Positions 15,214 through 22,617 of a stretch of DNA of 36,357 nucleotides are shown in pieces. Location of the stretch: positions 1-36,357 of the forward strand of contig USHF01000002.1 of the NCBI GenBank assembly GCA_900554465.1, given 5' to 3'. This DNA is from an uncultured Collinsella sp. GTDB taxonomy: Bacteria; Actinomycetota; Coriobacteriia; Coriobacteriales; Coriobacteriaceae. Position 1 is the stretch's first letter. Each line of letters opens with the position of its first letter. Below the pieces are notes generated by a model. The model did not search any database and had not been told where the DNA came from. It saw only the letters and a program-made list of their open reading frames with translations. The translations under genes and the position numbers were made by a program.

Positions 15214-15254
15214 TGACTTCGTTTTTCGACAAACGGAAAGGAGCGCCGTTATGC

Positions 15255-15284
15255 AAACGGGGCCCGCGCTTGGCGAGGGCCCCG
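15255..15284 (-). terminator. Probable terminator of deglycase 3
   Basis: On the minus strand CGGGGCCC (15284-15277) pairs with GGGCCCCG (15265-15258) and is followed by only TTT. GC-rich stem, weak T tract. Confidence 0.5.
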
Positions 15285-15310
15285 CCATGAAAAATCGCTT
15301 TTCCCGTTAC

Positions 15311-16279
15311 CTAGTACTGTTCGATGCCCATGTAGCGACGGATCTCGGGGCTGTGGTCGAACACCTTGCCGCGGGCGGCGCGCAGCTCGCAGCTCATCGC
15401 ATAGAAGAAGATCGGCTCCAGGAACGAACGCACGCTGGCGGGCACTTCGCCCACGCCGTACTCAAGCGCGTCGAGCACCATAATCGTATCGGTGTGCGTG
15501 TTGAGGAACGCAAGCGCACGCTCCTCCATGGGGCGGCACTCGCCCGATCCGAGCTGCACAAAGTAAAACACGCCGGGCTCGGTGGCTTCGAACGGGCCGT
15601 GGAAATACTCGCCGGAGTGGATATAGCAGCAGTGCTGCCACTGCATCTCCATGAGCGAGCAGATGGCCATGGCGTAGGTCTGGCTAAAGTTGGGGCCGGA
15701 TCCCAGGATATAGAAGAACTTGTGCTGCTGGCAGAGCTCGGCAAAGCGATCGCCCAGCTCGGCGTTGACCTTCTCGCGGGCGGCAGGCAGCAGCGCGTCC
15801 ATCTGCTTAAGGCCTTCGTACATGTCGGCGAGCGCCTCGTAGCCTTCCTGCTGGTCGAGCAGCTCGGCAGCGATCAGGGCGCCGATGCCCTGCGGCACCT
15901 CGGCCTGCGACACGCCCTCGCCCCAGGGGTAGACCCAGGTAGTCCACTTGTCGTTATCGATCTTGGAGCCCTCGCAGTCGGTGAGGGCGACGACCTCGGC
16001 GCCGGCGGCCAGTGCCATCTCGCAGCCGTCGACGACCTCTTGCGTGTTGCCGCTGTGGCTGCAGGCAATAACGAGCGACTTCGGCCCTAAGCTCTTGGGG
16101 GCCATCAGGCAAAACTCGCGTGCCGTGTAGACCGTCGAGGTAAACGTGGTGGCCTCGCGCTTGAGCAGCTCGTTGGCCGGCATCAGGTCGATCATCGAAC
16201 CGCCACAAGCGATCCAAAAGACGTTTTCGATCTTGCCCTTGCGCTCGATGATTTCCTGAACCAAATCATGTGCGTTCAT
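15311..16279 (-). CDS. SIS-domain fructosamine 6-phosphate deglycase-like protein (deglycase 3)
   Basis: 322 aa with tandem SIS domains. The phosphosugar-binding motifs are FWIACGGSMIDL near residue 21 and IACSHSGNTQE near 71. LMEMQW (E211) and HSGEYFHGPFE (H227) reproduce the catalytic Glu/His pair of FraB with its 16-residue spacing. It ends RRYMGIEQY. Predicted to split a phosphorylated Amadori compound into sugar phosphate and amine. ATG at 16279 with AAGGAGG upstream. No PTS genes are adjacent; its neighbour upstream is GntR 2, with two operator-like repeats in the 144-base gap. It must act on a substrate imported by another system, perhaps one of the two PTSs here. Confidence 0.85.
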   Translation of the reverse strand: MNAHDLVQEIIERKGKIENVFWIACGGSMIDLMPANELLKREATTFTSTVYTAREFCLMAPKSLGPKSLVIACSHSGNTQEVVDGCEMALAAGAEVVALTDCEGSKIDNDKWTTWVYPWGEGVSQAEVPQGIGALIAAELLDQQEGYEALADMYEGLKQMDALLPAAREKVNAELGDRFAELCQQHKFFYILGSGPNFSQTYAMAICSLMEMQWQHCCYIHSGEYFHGPFEATEPGVFYFVQLGSGECRPMEERALAFLNTHTDTIMVLDALEYGVGEVPASVRSFLEPIFFYAMSCELRAARGKVFDHSPEIRRYMGIEQY

Positions 16280-16335
16280 CCTGATGCTCCTCCTTGTATG
16301 GCAGCTTTGAACGACGACAGCCTGTACCTGCGGTC

Positions 16336-16414
16336 GTTCTATGTTGTTCCATTTATAGCACGTGTAACAACGCCCGTGAAGTCATCACGGCAAATTTGTT
16401 CCATGTTGTTCTAT
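16336..16414. promoter_or_regulatory. Paired operator-like repeats between GntR 2 and deglycase 3
   Basis: GTTCTATGTTGTTCCAT (16336-16352) and GTTCCATGTTGTTCTAT (16398-16414) are 17-mers that differ only by two exchanged C/T positions. They lie within 135 bases of the deglycase 3 start. The spacing and position suggest a two-site operator for GntR 2 over a dedicated promoter. Confidence 0.6.
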
Positions 16415-16423
16415 ATGTGGACG

Positions 16424-17188
16424 TTAGATGTCGAACACGTAGCGCGAGCCCACGATCTTTTGGCGCCCGAGCAGCAAGGGCCGCTCGTCCGCATCGGTAA
16501 AGTACGCCTCCATATAGAAGAGCGGCTCGCCGACCGGCACCTCCAGCAGCGGGGCCGCCTGAGCGTCGGCAAGCGCAATCTCCACGGTGCAGGGGTCGGA
16601 CTTGATCGGCGCGCGGCCCGAATGCTCGGCAACGAGCGTAAAGATGGAATTGTCCGTGAGGTCCTCGTCGCGCATCGTTTGCAGGTAGGGATGGTCGGCC
16701 AGCACAAAGGCGTTGTTCTCGAGCATGACGGGCACGCCGTCTGCCGTGCGCACGCGCTCGACCACAATGAGCTCGCAGCCGGGTTCCACGCCAAAAAACG
16801 CCGCGTCCTCGCGCGTCGCCGCAACCACCGTGCGCGACACCAGGCGCGCTCCGGCCACCATGTCGTTGGCGGCGCAACCCTCGGAAAAGCTCTGAACGTC
16901 ACCCTTCTGGACAATCTTGCGCTTAAGCTTGGGGGCGCACACAAAGGTGCCCCTCCCCTGCTGGCGGTTGAGATATCCCGCGCGCGACAGCTCCTCAATG
17001 GCGCGGCGCACGGTAATGCGCCCCACGCCGTAGGACTTCGCAAGCTCCATCTCGGAAGGAATGCGCGAGCCGGATGCGTACATGCCACGCGCGATCTCGC
17101 CCTTCAGGTCGTCCATAACCTGCTGGTACAGCGGCACGGCGGAAACCTCGGCGCGCTCAGAACGTTCGGTCTTGTTATCGGTTGCCAT
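16424..17188 (-). CDS. GntR-family (UTRA domain) transcriptional regulator 2
   Basis: 254 aa. A GntR winged helix (VPLYQQVMDDLKGEIARGMY; ELAKSYGVGRITVRRAIEEL) is followed by QQGRGTFV and a UTRA effector domain (about 100-250) ending LLLGRQKIVGSRYVFDI. ATG at 17188 lies 2 bases after the recQ stop, and its GGAG ribosome binding site is inside the recQ end, so it is probably co-transcribed and translationally coupled with recQ. Downstream is deglycase 3, its likely target. The C-terminus closely resembles that of GntR 3 (GKQYYVGSRYVMVM), pointing to paralogy. Confidence 0.92.
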   Translation of the reverse strand: MATDNKTERSERAEVSAVPLYQQVMDDLKGEIARGMYASGSRIPSEMELAKSYGVGRITVRRAIEELSRAGYLNRQQGRGTFVCAPKLKRKIVQKGDVQSFSEGCAANDMVAGARLVSRTVVAATREDAAFFGVEPGCELIVVERVRTADGVPVMLENNAFVLADHPYLQTMRDEDLTDNSIFTLVAEHSGRAPIKSDPCTVEIALADAQAAPLLEVPVGEPLFYMEAYFTDADERPLLLGRQKIVGSRYVFDI

Positions 17189-17190
17189 CG

Positions 17191-19173
17191 TTACGCTCCA
17201 TCCCGCGCATGCTCGGACTCAAACTCTTCAATCGCCGCCATAAACTGCTCGCCAAAGGCGTCGGCCTTTTTATCGCCGATGCCGTTGACCTGGATAAGCT
17301 CGTCGCGCGTCTGCGGGCGCAGACGGCACAGGCCGCGCAGGGCCTTGTCGGAGAAGACCATGTACGGCGCCATCTCGAGCTCGGTCGAGATTTCCTTGCG
17401 CAGGGCACGCAGGCGCTCGAACAGCTCGGCATCGTCGCCCACACGCGGGCGCTGATCCAGCTCGGCCTCCTCGCGCAGCAGGTCCACCGCACGGCGGGCG
17501 CGGGCCGAGGCCTTGTGCTTGGACGCGCGACGCTTAACGGTAAAGGCAAACGCCTCGTCCTCGACCTCGCCGGCGCGCGGACCGAGTCCCACGACCGGGT
17601 ATTGCCCCTGCGATGTGACCAGATAACCGCGGCCGCACAGCTGGCCGATGATGTCCTTGATGCGCCCGGCCGATTCGCTCGACAGCTCACCGTAGCCGCG
17701 GTCCTCGTCCAGATGCATCTGGCGAATGCGCTCGGTGTTGCCGCCGTGGAGCACATCGGCGACCAGCGATTTGCCAAAGCGCATGGGACGCGTGGCCACA
17801 TAGCGCACGGCGGCGCGGGCCATATCGGTGACGTCCTCGACCTCGAACTTCGTGAGGCAGTTGCTGCAGTTGCCGCAGCCCTCGGCGTCGTCCGTGGCGG
17901 TGCTGCCCGCACCAGCCGCGGCAGCATGCTCGGCCGCGGCCTCGTCGCCAAAGTAGCGCAGCATGTATTCGCGCAGGCAGCCGGTGGTATTGCAGTAGCC
18001 CTCCATCTGGCTGAGCAGGCGATATCGATTCTGGAGCGCCCACGCGCGCTGCTCGTCGTCGAGCGCCTCATCGGCAGCATCGCCGCGGTCGATCAAAAAG
18101 CGGCGCATGCGAAAATCGTTGCCGTTCCACAGCAAGTGGCAGCTGGCCGGATCGCCATCGCGGCCGGCGCGACCCGCCTCTTGGTAGTATGCCTCGATGC
18201 TCTCGGGCACGTTGTTGTGAATCACGTAGCGCACGTTGGGCTTGTCGATGCCCATGCCAAAGGCGTTGGTGGCAACCATCACCTGGATATCGTCGTCGAT
18301 AAAGGCACGCTGGCTTTGGCGGCGGGCGTCGTTACCCATGCCGGCATGGTAGCGGCCAACGCGAATGCCGCTGGGGCCCAGCGCTTCGGCAAGCTCGCCT
18401 GCCAGCGCGTCGACCGTCTTGCGGGTCGAACAATACACGATGCCGCTCTCGCTCGAATGCGCGATCACGTAGTCACGCACCCAAACGGTCTTGGCCTTGT
18501 CACCCATCTCCCCACAGCCAAAGTAGAGGTTCTTGCGGTCGAAGCCCGTCACCACCGTCGCGGGGTTTTGCAGGCCGAGTATCTGCTGAATGTCCGCACG
18601 CACGCGCTCGGTCGCCGTAGCGGTAAAGGCCGCCACGATGGGGCGCTGCGGCAGGGAATCGATGAACTCGCGAATCTGCAGGTAGGCGGGGCGGAAATCC
18701 TGGCCCCATTGGCTCACGCAGTGGGCCTCGTCAATGGCCACGAGCGGCACGCCAATGCCGCCTTCAGCCGCGGCCTCCTGCGCAAAGGCTAAAAAGCGCG
18801 GTTCGAGCAGGCGCTCGGGCGCCACGTACATAAGCTGGTAGCGGCCCTCGCGCGCCCGCTTGAGCACGGTATTTTGCTGGGCCGGAGTAAGGCTGGAGTT
18901 GAGATAGCTGGGTCGCGCGCCCGCCGCGAGCAGCGCACGGGTCTGGTCCTCCATAAGCGACAGCAGCGGACTCACCACAAAGGTAATGCCGGGCAGCATG
19001 AGCGCGGGCACCTGGTAGCAAATGGACTTGCCGGCGCCCGTGGGCATAACGCCCAGCGCGTCGCGGCCAGCAAGGATCGCATCGACCATGCGGTCCTGCC
19101 CCGGGCGAAACGAGGTGTAGCCAAAATAGGCGCCGAGCGTGTCGATCGCCATCTGCTGCATGCTATCGGTCAT
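17191..19173 (-). CDS. recQ: ATP-dependent DNA helicase RecQ
   Basis: 660 aa, complete. It unwinds DNA 3'-5' in recombination and replication repair. Walker A is GVMPTGAGKS (K49), the DEAH box is AIDEAHCVSQWGQDFRP, and the second RecA domain has VATNAFGMGIDKPNVR and QEAGRAGRDG. The zinc-binding Cys cluster (C-TTGC ... GCGNCSNC), RQC winged helix and a C-terminal HRDC domain (ALRGLCRLRPQTRDEL, NGIGDKKADAFGEQF) follow. The region between the zinc cysteines has an Ala-rich insert (AAAEHAAAAGAGSTA). ATG at 19173 with AGGA. GntR 2 follows after 2 bases. Confidence 0.96.
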   Translation of the reverse strand: MTDSMQQMAIDTLGAYFGYTSFRPGQDRMVDAILAGRDALGVMPTGAGKSICYQVPALMLPGITFVVSPLLSLMEDQTRALLAAGARPSYLNSSLTPAQQNTVLKRAREGRYQLMYVAPERLLEPRFLAFAQEAAAEGGIGVPLVAIDEAHCVSQWGQDFRPAYLQIREFIDSLPQRPIVAAFTATATERVRADIQQILGLQNPATVVTGFDRKNLYFGCGEMGDKAKTVWVRDYVIAHSSESGIVYCSTRKTVDALAGELAEALGPSGIRVGRYHAGMGNDARRQSQRAFIDDDIQVMVATNAFGMGIDKPNVRYVIHNNVPESIEAYYQEAGRAGRDGDPASCHLLWNGNDFRMRRFLIDRGDAADEALDDEQRAWALQNRYRLLSQMEGYCNTTGCLREYMLRYFGDEAAAEHAAAAGAGSTATDDAEGCGNCSNCLTKFEVEDVTDMARAAVRYVATRPMRFGKSLVADVLHGGNTERIRQMHLDEDRGYGELSSESAGRIKDIIGQLCGRGYLVTSQGQYPVVGLGPRAGEVEDEAFAFTVKRRASKHKASARARRAVDLLREEAELDQRPRVGDDAELFERLRALRKEISTELEMAPYMVFSDKALRGLCRLRPQTRDELIQVNGIGDKKADAFGEQFMAAIEEFESEHARDGA

Positions 19174-19272
19174 GGTTTCCTAACGTCCAAGTCATCTGCC
19201 GCCGATTATACGCCGCCACGCGGACCGGTGCCGCACGGCTGCCGGCCACGGGCGATGCAATCCGAAGGGAAC

Positions 19273-19314
19273 GAGCGTGGATTTTCGGACACTTTCCGGA
19301 TGAGCGTGGAAACG
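19273..19314. repeat. Two inverted copies of the short GAGCGTGGA repeat
   Basis: GAGCGTGGATTTTCGGAC (19273-19290) and GAGCGTGGAAACG (19302-19314) are reverse-oriented members of the short repeat seen at 11226-11316. The gap 19174-19529 contains no gene; it holds these repeats, the structured element at 19340-19437 and two GC-rich hairpins. Confidence 0.65.
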
Positions 19315-19339
19315 TCGCTGGTTGCGCATAAGTCAGCGA

Positions 19340-19437
19340 AAACGCCCCTAAGCGAGCAAGGTGACGTGAAAGAGGAGGGAAGCGTACTTCGGTACGCGAC
19401 CGACGATTGAACGTCAGATTGCCGCTTAGGGGCGTTT
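19340..19437. ncRNA. Candidate structured RNA or hairpin element with UUCG-capped stem
   Basis: AAACGCCCCTAAGCG (19340-19354) pairs perfectly with CGCTTAGGGGCGTTT (19423-19437). Inside, TGACGT (19362-19367) can pair with ACGTCA (19411-19416). The apex is GCGTAC-TTCG-GTACGC (19382-19397), a stable UUCG tetraloop hairpin. Purine-rich internal loops (GAAAGAGGAGGGA; GACCGACGATTGA) separate the stems. Three nested stems plus a UUCG loop suggest selection for RNA structure. Strand is undetermined and no promoter is evident. I do not recognise the family. Confidence 0.5.
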
Positions 19438-19450
19438 GCAGCGTCGACCG

Positions 19451-19477
19451 GTCCGCCGTTCGTTAGAACGGCGGAAC
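19451..19477. repeat. GC-rich hairpin (CCGCCGTTC)
   Basis: CCGCCGTTC (19453-19461) is mirrored by GAACGGCGG (19466-19474) with a 4-base loop. It sits next to a similar hairpin at 19498-19524; no T run on either side. Confidence 0.6.
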
Positions 19478-19484
19478 CAAAGGC

Positions 19485-19524
19485 GCAGCGTCGAGCCGTT
19501 GCGCGGTTTGGAAAACCGCGCAAC
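19485..19524 (-). repeat. Gene-end hairpin, family G, copy 1
   Basis: GTTGCGCGGTTT (19498-19509) pairs with AAACCGCGCAAC (19513-19524). The flank GCAGCGTCGAGCCGTT (19485-19500) is identical to the flank of the hairpin at 27955-27993. Both copies lie within 6 bases of the stop codon of a minus-strand gene, here GntR 3. It may be a terminator class without a T tract. Confidence 0.65.
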
Positions 19525-19529
19525 TAGAG

Positions 19530-20249
19530 CTACATCACCATAACGTAGCGCGATCCCACGTAGTACTGCTTACCCATCAGGACCGGCTCGCCATTGGGGC
19601 CGATAAAGCCGGCACGCAGATTGAGCAGTGGATCGTGCGGAGCAATGCCCAACTCGGCCGCCTGCTCGGCGTTAGCGCGAACGGCCTCGACCGTACGGTA
19701 GCCAACCGAGACAATCGGCGTTCCGCCAACACGCTCGACCTCGGCAAAAATCGACTTGTCCTCAAGATCGGCCGTCAACAGCTCACGATATGCGTCAAAG
19801 GGCACAAAGATGTTCTCCTCAAAGATGGGCTCGCCGTCGGCCGTACGCACGCGCTTGATATGCAGCAGCAGCGCATCCTTCTGCAGGCCAAAGAACTCCA
19901 TCTCGTTTTGACGCGCCGGAACAATCTGGCGATCGACCACATGCGCACCGGCCTTCATGCCATTGTCGGCACACAGCGCGGTAAACGTCTGCAGCGTCGA
20001 GGCGTGAAACTGGCGATTGATGTGCGGCGTGGAGACGAAGGTGCCACGGCCCTGCTGCTTAACCAGGTAGCCATCGGAGCACAACTCCTCGACGGCGCGG
20101 CGCACCGTGATGCGGCTCACCTCGTACTGCTCGGCTAGCTCAAGCTCGGACGGAATACGCTCCTTGGGTGCATAAACACCTTTCTCGATCGCATCCTTGA
20201 TTTCGTCATAAATCTGCTGGTAAAGCGGTGTATTTTTGGGTGTAGGCAT
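19530..20249 (-). CDS. GntR-family (UTRA domain) transcriptional regulator 3
   Basis: 239 aa. GntR winged helix (TPLYQQIYDEIKDAIEKGVY; ELAEQYEVSRITVRRAVEEL), linker QQGRGTFV, then UTRA effector domain (about 90-235) ending MGKQYYVGSRYVMVM. ATG at 20249 with a weak ribosome binding site. No catabolic gene is directly attached. The palindrome in its own promoter (ACGT-N5-ACGT at 20287-20299) also occurs upstream of the IIAB gene (26435-26447), and nearly so upstream of the EamA gene (27710-27722), so it is a candidate regulator of PTS locus 2 acting from 6 kb away. That link is inference. Confidence 0.92.
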   Translation of the reverse strand: MPTPKNTPLYQQIYDEIKDAIEKGVYAPKERIPSELELAEQYEVSRITVRRAVEELCSDGYLVKQQGRGTFVSTPHINRQFHASTLQTFTALCADNGMKAGAHVVDRQIVPARQNEMEFFGLQKDALLLHIKRVRTADGEPIFEENIFVPFDAYRELLTADLEDKSIFAEVERVGGTPIVSVGYRTVEAVRANAEQAAELGIAPHDPLLNLRAGFIGPNGEPVLMGKQYYVGSRYVMVM

Positions 20250-20263
20250 ATCTAATCACTCTT

Positions 20264-20305
20264 ATCGAAATATCGAAATAACTAATACGTATATAACGTC
20301 TAGTT
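20264..20305. promoter_or_regulatory. Operator region of GntR 3
   Basis: A tandem ATCGAAAT (20264-20279) is followed by an imperfect palindrome bounded by AACTA (20280-20284) and TAGTT (20301-20305), with ACGT at 20287-20290 and 20296-20299. The ACGT-N5-ACGT core recurs at 26435-26447. Probable autoregulatory site. Confidence 0.5.
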
Positions 20306-20340
20306 TCATGTTACCTCATAATGATAAAACGATACACCCT

Positions 20341-20386
20341 CCCTACCAAAAAGCGACAGCTTCATTTTGGTAGGTTTTATCTGGGC
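20341..20386. repeat. Intergenic hairpin element, family C, copy 2
   Basis: CCCTACCAAAAA at the left is mirrored by TTTTGGTAGG, followed by TTTTATCTGGGC as in the other copies. The loop is more divergent (GCGACAGCTTCA). Confidence 0.8.
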
Positions 20387-20394
20387 AAACGAAG

Positions 20395-20426
20395 GCCTCC
20401 CGAAAGCAGCGAGGCTTTCGGGAGGC
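20395..20426 (-). terminator. Hairpin downstream of the YitT gene, possible terminator
   Basis: GCCTCCCGAAAGC (20395-20407) pairs perfectly with GCTTTCGGGAGGC (20414-20426). A stable 13-bp stem 44 bases past the YitT stop, but no clear T run on the minus strand. Confidence 0.5.
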
Positions 20427-20469
20427 TCAAGCGGACAGGATTGCGCCGTGCCGGCAAAATACCAACACT

Positions 20470-21477
20470 CTACCTGCCGTCGTCCTGTTGCAGACTGTCC
20501 TGCTCGCTGAGGCACGCCTGCCTGCTGGCCATGCGTGCGGGCTTGTCGGGATCGGGAACGGCCGTGGGCATGGGCTCGTCGACATGACCACCCCACCAGC
20601 CGCCCACAAAGTTGAGCGTGTGGAACACGTTGATCACGGCGCCGGGATCAACGTCGCACACCAGCTTGATAATGTCCTGGCTCTCGTAGGTCGAGACAAC
20701 GGTGTTCAGCAGGTACATCTTTTCGCGGCTGTATCCGCCGACGACCTCGGCGCAGCTAATGCCGTGCTGAAAATGGTTTACGTAGGCAGTCATGACCTCG
20801 TCTGCCTTACGCGTCGTGATCTGCAGCGTCACGCGATCGTAGCGATGATAGAAGCTGTCGATGGTCTTGGTCGAAATAAACTGGAACACAATGGAATACG
20901 CCGCCTTATCCCAGCCAAACATAAAGCCAAAGATCGCCAGGATAAAGCAGTTGAAACCAAAGATGACGCCCCAGATGGTCTTGCCCGTGTGGTTGGAAAC
21001 CCACAGCGCGATAAAGTCGGTGCCGCCGGTGGATGCGCCGGATTTAAGCGCGATGGCAGCGCCCAGACCCGAGACCACGCCGCCAAAAATGATGAGCATG
21101 ATCTTGTCGCCCAAAAACGGCGCGAAGTGAAAGACGTTGAGGAACAGCGACGAGAGCACGACCTGCATCATCGAGAAGATGACGAAACGCTTGCTAATGC
21201 CGCTCCAGCATAGGAGCGCCACGGGGATGTTGAGCGCGAGCATACCGAGCGAGATATCGATGTGAACGCCACCGAGCGAGGTAACGCGATCGAGCAGGAC
21301 CGCGACGCCGGTAAGGCCGCTCGGAAGCAGGTCGGCGGGTTGAATGAACGCCTGGATCAGGAATGTCTGGAGAACGGCAGAAATGGTGACCGCCACGGCG
21401 GTGATGGCACGGCGGACGATGGTAAGGCGGCCGAGCACGAGCACGCGGTCCGTGAGCTGATCGATGGCGTTCGCCAC
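20470..21477 (-). CDS. YitT family membrane protein (DUF161/DUF2179)
   Basis: 335 aa. The start is a GTG at 21477 with AAAGGAG 5 bases upstream. Five to six transmembrane helices lie in the first two-thirds, including FLIQAFIQPADLLPSGLTGVAV and LKSGASTGGTDFIALW, which are typical of YitT. A soluble C-terminal DUF2179 domain follows (about 225-300: YDRVTLQITTRKADEV, YLLNTVVSTYESQDIIKLV). The last 40 residues are polar and apparently disordered. Physiological role is unknown; no clear functional link to neighbours. Confidence 0.9.
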   Translation of the reverse strand: MANAIDQLTDRVLVLGRLTIVRRAITAVAVTISAVLQTFLIQAFIQPADLLPSGLTGVAVLLDRVTSLGGVHIDISLGMLALNIPVALLCWSGISKRFVIFSMMQVVLSSLFLNVFHFAPFLGDKIMLIIFGGVVSGLGAAIALKSGASTGGTDFIALWVSNHTGKTIWGVIFGFNCFILAIFGFMFGWDKAAYSIVFQFISTKTIDSFYHRYDRVTLQITTRKADEVMTAYVNHFQHGISCAEVVGGYSREKMYLLNTVVSTYESQDIIKLVCDVDPGAVINVFHTLNFVGGWWGGHVDEPMPTAVPDPDKPARMASRQACLSEQDSLQQDDGR

Positions 21478-21610
21478 GTAGGCTCCTTTCGAAGGCAGAT
21501 GTAGTTGTGGGGCATGTCGGCGATTGTAGCATGGAGCGCGATAAGGCGCTTCAATTCACCCTCTCTCGACAACCAAAACGAGCCAGCAGCCCCAACCAAA
21601 GAGCCAAATT

Positions 21611-21733
21611 CTAAGTGAGTAGACTTTTCGCGACTTGCCGAGCACACTCAAAACAGCCACCTCTTTGACCTGCGGTTTTAGTAAGGCAGATGCGCTTTGT
21701 GCTTGGCCTGAGCCAAAAAGCCTACTCACTTAG
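21611..21733. repeat. 123-bp terminal-inverted-repeat element, family D, copy 1
   Basis: CTAAGTGAGTAGACTTTT (21611-21628) and AAAAAGCCTACTCACTTAG (21715-21733) are inverted repeats. Inside, GCCGAGCACA pairs with TGTGCTTGGC. The apex contains CCTGCGGTTTT (21669-21679). A second copy, about 93% identical by eye, is at 30067-30190. The remaining gap 21478-21828 shows no gene. Confidence 0.85.
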
Positions 21734-21828
21734 TCCGAGTCGAAGCCAAACGGTTCCAATCGAAGCCAAAATGAGCCCCATCCACCGCAAAGGACGCGTG
21801 AATCTGCACTTCTCGCGGCGAACTGACG

Positions 21829-22458
21829 CTACAAAACGGTCAGAATGTCGGCGAGATTGCCGATAACGACGTCGGCGGCGGACTGGTCCAGGTTGACGCC
21901 CTCATGCGGACGCAGTGCCAGGACGCGGGCGCCGGAGCGCTTGCCGGCCTCGATGCCCAACGGCGAGTCCTCGATAACCAGGCACTCGGACGGCTCAACA
22001 TCCAGCGCCTCCATGACACGCAGGTAGATCTCGGGGTCGGGCTTAAACGCGCTGCACTCGTGACCACTGATGGTGTAGTCCAGTACGTCGGCGATACCCG
22101 CAATCTCCACCAGCTCGTCAATCAACTCACGATACGACGAGCTCGCGATGGCACACTTCACGCCGCGCTCGTGCAGCTCACGCATCACCGGCTCCGTCTG
22201 CTCGTTGAGCAGCTCGGCATACGGAACGGGGTGGTCCGGGCTGTAGACTTGCTTGTACTCCACGCGCAGGCGCTCGCGCATCTCAATATCGTCGGGAACC
22301 AGCGTCTCCCAAATGGCGGGCTCGTTAGACCCCGAAAGATCGGGGATCTCGTCAAAGTGGAACCCCTTCTCTTCCATAAACGCCACGCGACGGCGGTTGT
22401 AGAACCACTCGGTATCGACCAGCACGCCGTCCATGTCAAACAGCACTGCCTTAATCAT
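21829..22458 (-). CDS. HAD-superfamily phosphatase (beta-phosphoglucomutase-like)
   Basis: 209 aa from the ATG at 22458; GGGAGGAG lies 6-8 bases upstream. An ATG at 22464 abuts the ribosome binding site. Motif I is VLFDMDGVL (D8, D10), motif II is CAIASSS, the motif III lysine is in SAFKPDPEIY and motif IV is IEDSPLGIEAGKRSGARVLAL. The cap insertion after motif I is of the beta-PGM/phosphonatase subclass. It could be a sugar-phosphate phosphatase or mutase. It follows deglycase 2 on the same strand, but a strong terminator and a family C repeat lie between them, so co-transcription is doubtful. Confidence 0.88.
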   Translation of the reverse strand: MIKAVLFDMDGVLVDTEWFYNRRRVAFMEEKGFHFDEIPDLSGSNEPAIWETLVPDDIEMRERLRVEYKQVYSPDHPVPYAELLNEQTEPVMRELHERGVKCAIASSSYRELIDELVEIAGIADVLDYTISGHECSAFKPDPEIYLRVMEALDVEPSECLVIEDSPLGIEAGKRSGARVLALRPHEGVNLDQSAADVVIGNLADILTVL

Positions 22459-22472
22459 ACGCATCTCCTCCC

Positions 22473-22518
22473 ACCTGCCAAAAAGGGACAGGTTTATTTT
22501 GGTAGGTTTTATCTGGGA
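22473..22518. repeat. Intergenic hairpin element, family C, copy 3
   Basis: ACCTGCCAAAAAGGGACAGG is followed by TTTATTTTGGTAGGTTTTATCTGGG. Relative to the HAD gene it ends 2 bases before the ribosome binding site, the same position copy 1 has upstream of the cyclo-ligase gene. Confidence 0.85.
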
Positions 22519-22553
22519 TTTTGTGAAGCGACAGACACGCCCTCCCCAGAGCA

Positions 22554-22585
22554 AAAAGGGGACGGGGCGCAAACCCCATCCCCTC
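22554..22585 (-). terminator. Terminator of PTS locus 2 / deglycase 2
   Basis: On the minus strand AGGGGATGGGG (22585-22575) pairs with CCCCGTCCCCT (22568-22558), one G-T pair, followed by TTTTT. It lies 32 bases after the deglycase 2 stop. Confidence 0.9.
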
Positions 22586-22617
22586 TCAATCAACCCGTAA
22601 GGTCTACTTACTTGTGA

